From assembly GCA_946481465.1 (NCBI GenBank), contig CAMLOC010000115.1, forward strand, positions 1 through 8,446: 8,446 nt of DNA, written 5' to 3'. A program made the translations under genes and the position numbers. The stretch's first letter is position 1, and each line of letters opens with the position of its first letter. Positions 7,146 to 8,446 of the stretch are shown here, piece by piece. The notes beneath the pieces were generated by a model. That model saw nothing but the letters and a program-made list of their open reading frames with translations. It was not told where the DNA came from and made no database searches. The stretch comes from an uncultured Shinella sp. (GTDB taxonomy: Bacteria > Pseudomonadota > Alphaproteobacteria > Rhizobiales > Rhizobiaceae).

Positions 7146-7469
7146 TCAGCCCTCCAGGTCGTCCTTGAGCGCTGAAAGCACGCTCATCGCATGGCCGGCA
7201 TATTGGCTGATCCAGCGGTCGTGGATCGCCTGGATCGGCAGGGCATTGAGGTGGTTCCAGCGCTCGCGCCCCTCGCGGCGAGCGACGATGAGGTCCGCCT
7301 CTTCCAGCACCTTCAGGTGCTGCATGACCGTGCAGCGGTCCATCTCCGCGAAGCGCTCGCACAGTGCGCCCGTCGTCAGCGGCGCGTCCTTGATCGCATC
7401 CAGCATCTGCCGCCGTTTGCCGTTGGCCAGCGCCTTGAAAACGGCGTCCTCTTTCGATTCGCTTGACAT
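7146..7469 (-). CDS. ArsR-family winged-helix repressor
   Basis: A 107-residue DNA-binding regulator. The N-terminal segment DAVFKALANGKRRQMLDAIK is typical of ArsR proteins. It is followed by the winged-helix recognition region (about 31-62, with CTVMQHLKVLEEADLI) and the wing RREGRERWNHLN. The metal-binding ELCVCD box of ArsR/SmtB sensors is absent. C37 and C46 are present, but nothing shows that they sense metal or redox. It belongs to the subgroup usually found next to AHSA1/SRPBCC genes, as here. The only possible start is the ATG at 7467-7469, since an in-frame stop lies four codons upstream. There is no Shine-Dalgarno, and the ATG lies inside the palindrome, so the message may be leaderless or nearly so. 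It likely represses itself and the divergent SRPBCC-VOC operon; the inducer is unknown. Confidence 0.93.
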   Translation of the reverse strand: MSSESKEDAVFKALANGKRRQMLDAIKDAPLTTGALCERFAEMDRCTVMQHLKVLEEADLIVARREGRERWNHLNALPIQAIHDRWISQYAGHAMSVLSALKDDLEG

Positions 7470-7490
7470 GTTATGTTTTTATAACATATT
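7463..7490 (+). promoter_or_regulatory. Candidate promoter of the SRPBCC-VOC operon
   Basis: A perfect -35 box, TTGACA, lies at 7463-7468. CATATT at 7485-7490 could be the -10 box after a 16-base spacer (4 of 6 matches to TATAAT). Transcription would start near 7497, giving a leader of about 45 bases before the SRPBCC start codon. The operator palindrome fills the spacer, the classic layout for repression by RNA polymerase exclusion. On the opposite strand TATAAA (7483-7478) may be the repressor's own -10, giving a start close to its ATG. Confidence 0.5.
7468..7487. promoter_or_regulatory. Candidate ArsR operator (7-bp perfect inverted repeat)
   Basis: ATGTTAT at 7468-7474 and ATAACAT at 7481-7487 form a perfect inverted repeat with a 6-base spacer (GTTTTT). 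It is an AT-rich island in otherwise GC-rich DNA, in the 71-base gap between the divergent repressor and SRPBCC genes. It overlaps the repressor's start codon and lies within the putative plus-strand promoter. A bound dimer would block both transcripts. ArsR-family operators are typically such AT-rich imperfect palindromes. Confidence 0.7.
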
Positions 7491-7527
7491 TTGGCGGCAG
7501 GCAAGATCGAGAGGGGCCGTGCGCCCC

Positions 7528-7535
7528 GGAGGAGG
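7528..7535 (+). promoter_or_regulatory. Strong ribosome binding site of the SRPBCC gene
   Basis: GGAGGAGG lies 5 bases before the ATG at 7541. This decides the start against an ATG in the same frame at 7463, which lies inside the promoter and would add 26 residues with no family resemblance. Confidence 0.8.
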
Positions 7536-7540
7536 ACGGC

Positions 7541-8029
7541 ATGACGCTGGAATTTCGTGTGAACGGGCGCATCGGCAAGCCGGTCGCCGAGGTGTTCGAC
7601 GCGGTGGTCAATCCGCAGAAGCTCAGCGGCTACTTCACCACCATCGGCGGGGCGAGCGCGCCGCTGGTCGAGGGCACGACGGTCACCTGGTGGGGTATGG
7701 CCCCGGTCATCGTCGACAAGGTGGAGGAGAACGCGCTGATCGTCTTTCGCTGGGATGCCATGGTGGACGAGGGGGAGGCGCCCTACAAGACGCGCGTCGA
7801 AATGCGCTTCAAGCCGCTGGAAGACGGCGGCACGATGGTGACCATCGCCGAGACCGGCTGGCGCGACAACGCCCGCGGCCAGAAATCGTCCTACATGAAC
7901 TGCGAGGGCTGGTCACAGATGCTGGCCTGCATGAAGGCCTATGTCGAATACGGCATCAACCTGCGCGAGGGCTATTACCCGAGCGAGCTCAAGGGCGTCG
8001 TCGCCTCCGAGCAGCAGGATTTCACTTGA
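7541..8029 (+). CDS. SRPBCC-fold protein, AHSA1-like
   Basis: A 162-residue cytoplasmic protein of the START/Bet v 1-like superfamily, in the branch annotated as activator of Hsp90 ATPase homologue 1-like. Typical features are the opening GRIGKPVAEVFDAVVNPQKLSGYFT, the strand containing GTTVTWWG, the hydrophobic-cavity strands around VFRW and RVEMRF, TMVTIAETGW, and a long C-terminal helix with CEGWSQMLACMKAYVEYGINLREGYY. The fold makes a hydrophobic pocket that binds small ligands. No catalytic residues are identifiable, and the Hsp90 name should not be read as function in bacteria. The gene is first in a two-gene operon with a VOC protein and faces an ArsR-family repressor, so it is probably induced by a small molecule that it or its partner handles. 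Confidence 0.9.
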   Translation: MTLEFRVNGRIGKPVAEVFDAVVNPQKLSGYFTTIGGASAPLVEGTTVTWWGMAPVIVDKVEENALIVFRWDAMVDEGEAPYKTRVEMRFKPLEDGGTMVTIAETGWRDNARGQKSSYMNCEGWSQMLACMKAYVEYGINLREGYYPSELKGVVASEQQDFT

Positions 8030-8032
8030 AAC

Positions 8033-8038
8033 GGGAGG
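8033..8038 (+). promoter_or_regulatory. Ribosome binding site of the VOC gene
   Basis: GGGAGG lies 6 bases before the ATG at 8045, within the 15-base gap after the SRPBCC stop codon. It supports independent but co-transcribed translation. Confidence 0.7.
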
Positions 8039-8044
8039 TTTGCA

Positions 8045-8407
8045 ATGACGGCTGACATCAAGGGCGGCATCAACATCGCGATGAAGGTTCCCTCGCACCA
8101 GTATGAGGCGACGCTCGCCTTCTACCGCGACGTTGTCGGGCTCGAGCCCTTCGACGACAAGGCTCCGGCAAGGGGCTTTCTGCTCGGCCCGAACCGGCTG
8201 TGGATCGACGAGGCGCCGGGCTACAGCCAGGCGGAGGTCTGGCTCGAGCTCTTCACCCCCGATCACAAGATGGCTCTCGGCCATCTCGAACAGAACGGCG
8301 TCGTGCGCTGCGATCCCATCGAGGATCTGGGCGCAGGCTTTCGCGGCGGCTGGGTGATGAACCCGGCCAACATCGTGCACATGGTGCGCGAGCCTGACGC
8401 CTGGTGA
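8045..8407 (+). CDS. VOC-superfamily (glyoxalase/bleomycin-resistance fold) protein
   Basis: A 120-residue protein with the vicinal-oxygen-chelate fold. The diagnostic pattern is an N-terminal strand (GGINIAMKVPS) followed by the helix YEATLAFYRDVVGLEP, then GFLLGPNRLWID, the strand EVWLELFTPD, a helix (HKMALGHLEQNGVVRC) and a closing strand NIVHMVRE near the C-terminus. E68 and E116 fall near usual metal-ligand positions, but no clear histidine occurs in the first strand, so metal dependence is uncertain. The family includes glyoxalases, dioxygenases, lyases and drug-binding proteins; the substrate cannot be assigned. It starts 15 bases after the SRPBCC gene and shares its promoter and probable ArsR control. 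The hairpin just after its stop marks the operon end. Confidence 0.88.
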   Translation: MTADIKGGINIAMKVPSHQYEATLAFYRDVVGLEPFDDKAPARGFLLGPNRLWIDEAPGYSQAEVWLELFTPDHKMALGHLEQNGVVRCDPIEDLGAGFRGGWVMNPANIVHMVREPDAW

Positions 8408-8416
8408 TGAATAGGG

Positions 8417-8446
8417 TCCGGGGACGGACGCAAGGCCGTCCCCGGA
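8417..8446 (+). terminator. Strong hairpin terminator after the VOC gene
   Basis: TCCGGGGACGG at 8417-8427 pairs perfectly with CCGTCCCCGGA at 8436-8446, an 11-bp GC-rich stem with an 8-base loop. It begins 9 bases after the VOC stop codon. The window ends exactly at the last stem base, so the presence of a following U-tract cannot be checked. Confidence 0.75.

Noticed and set aside
7165..8055. 296-codon plus-strand frame spanning the repressor and SRPBCC genes
   Set aside because: It runs through the operator/promoter region and opposite the ArsR gene, and its translation becomes Arg-rich noise. Two well-supported genes occupy the same bases.
1..8446. CRISPR array, tRNA, rRNA, insertion sequence or prophage
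   Set aside because: No regularly spaced direct repeats, cloverleaf-like or ribosomal sequence, transposase or integrase reading frame, or terminal inverted repeats flanking a gene were found on either strand.

Overview
The window is about 8.4 kb of GC-rich DNA (strong G/C bias at third codon positions) with dense, short-spaced genes. The protein sequences and a palindromic extragenic repeat at the left edge look like an alphaproteobacterium of the Rhizobiaceae type (Rhizobium, Ensifer, Shinella, Agrobacterium relatives). This placement is inferred from sequence character, not from a search. I see no insertion sequence, phage gene, tRNA, rRNA or CRISPR array; it reads as ordinary chromosome-like sequence with a few accessory functions.

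Left part (1-3538, minus strand): a two-gene operon. The first gene encodes a secreted PotD/PotF-type periplasmic binding protein. The second starts 14 bases inside the end of the first and encodes a membrane-bound HAMP-GGDEF-EAL cyclic-di-GMP enzyme with a large periplasmic sensor domain. No ABC permease or ATPase gene is next to them. The arrangement matches the NspS-MbaA polyamine-sensing pair of Vibrio cholerae, so the likely role is to read a periplasmic polyamine-like ligand and set cyclic-di-GMP. This is the most interesting part of the window. The operon ends in palindromic extragenic repeat material at the left edge.

Middle (3539-7145): a divergent intergenic region leads into tex on the plus strand, a conserved RNA-binding transcription accessory protein. 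A 144-base gap with a GC-rich hairpin follows, then a class A serine beta-lactamase with a twin-arginine (Tat) signal. A GC-rich hairpin separates this gene from the convergent regulator gene that follows.

Right part (7146-8446): a divergent regulatory unit. An ArsR-family repressor gene (minus) faces a two-gene plus-strand operon encoding an AHSA1-like SRPBCC protein and a VOC/glyoxalase-fold protein. A perfect 7-bp inverted repeat sits over the regulator's own start codon and between the -35 and -10 elements of the putative SRPBCC promoter. It is therefore a strong candidate operator for both directions. The operon ends in a strong hairpin at the right edge of the window.
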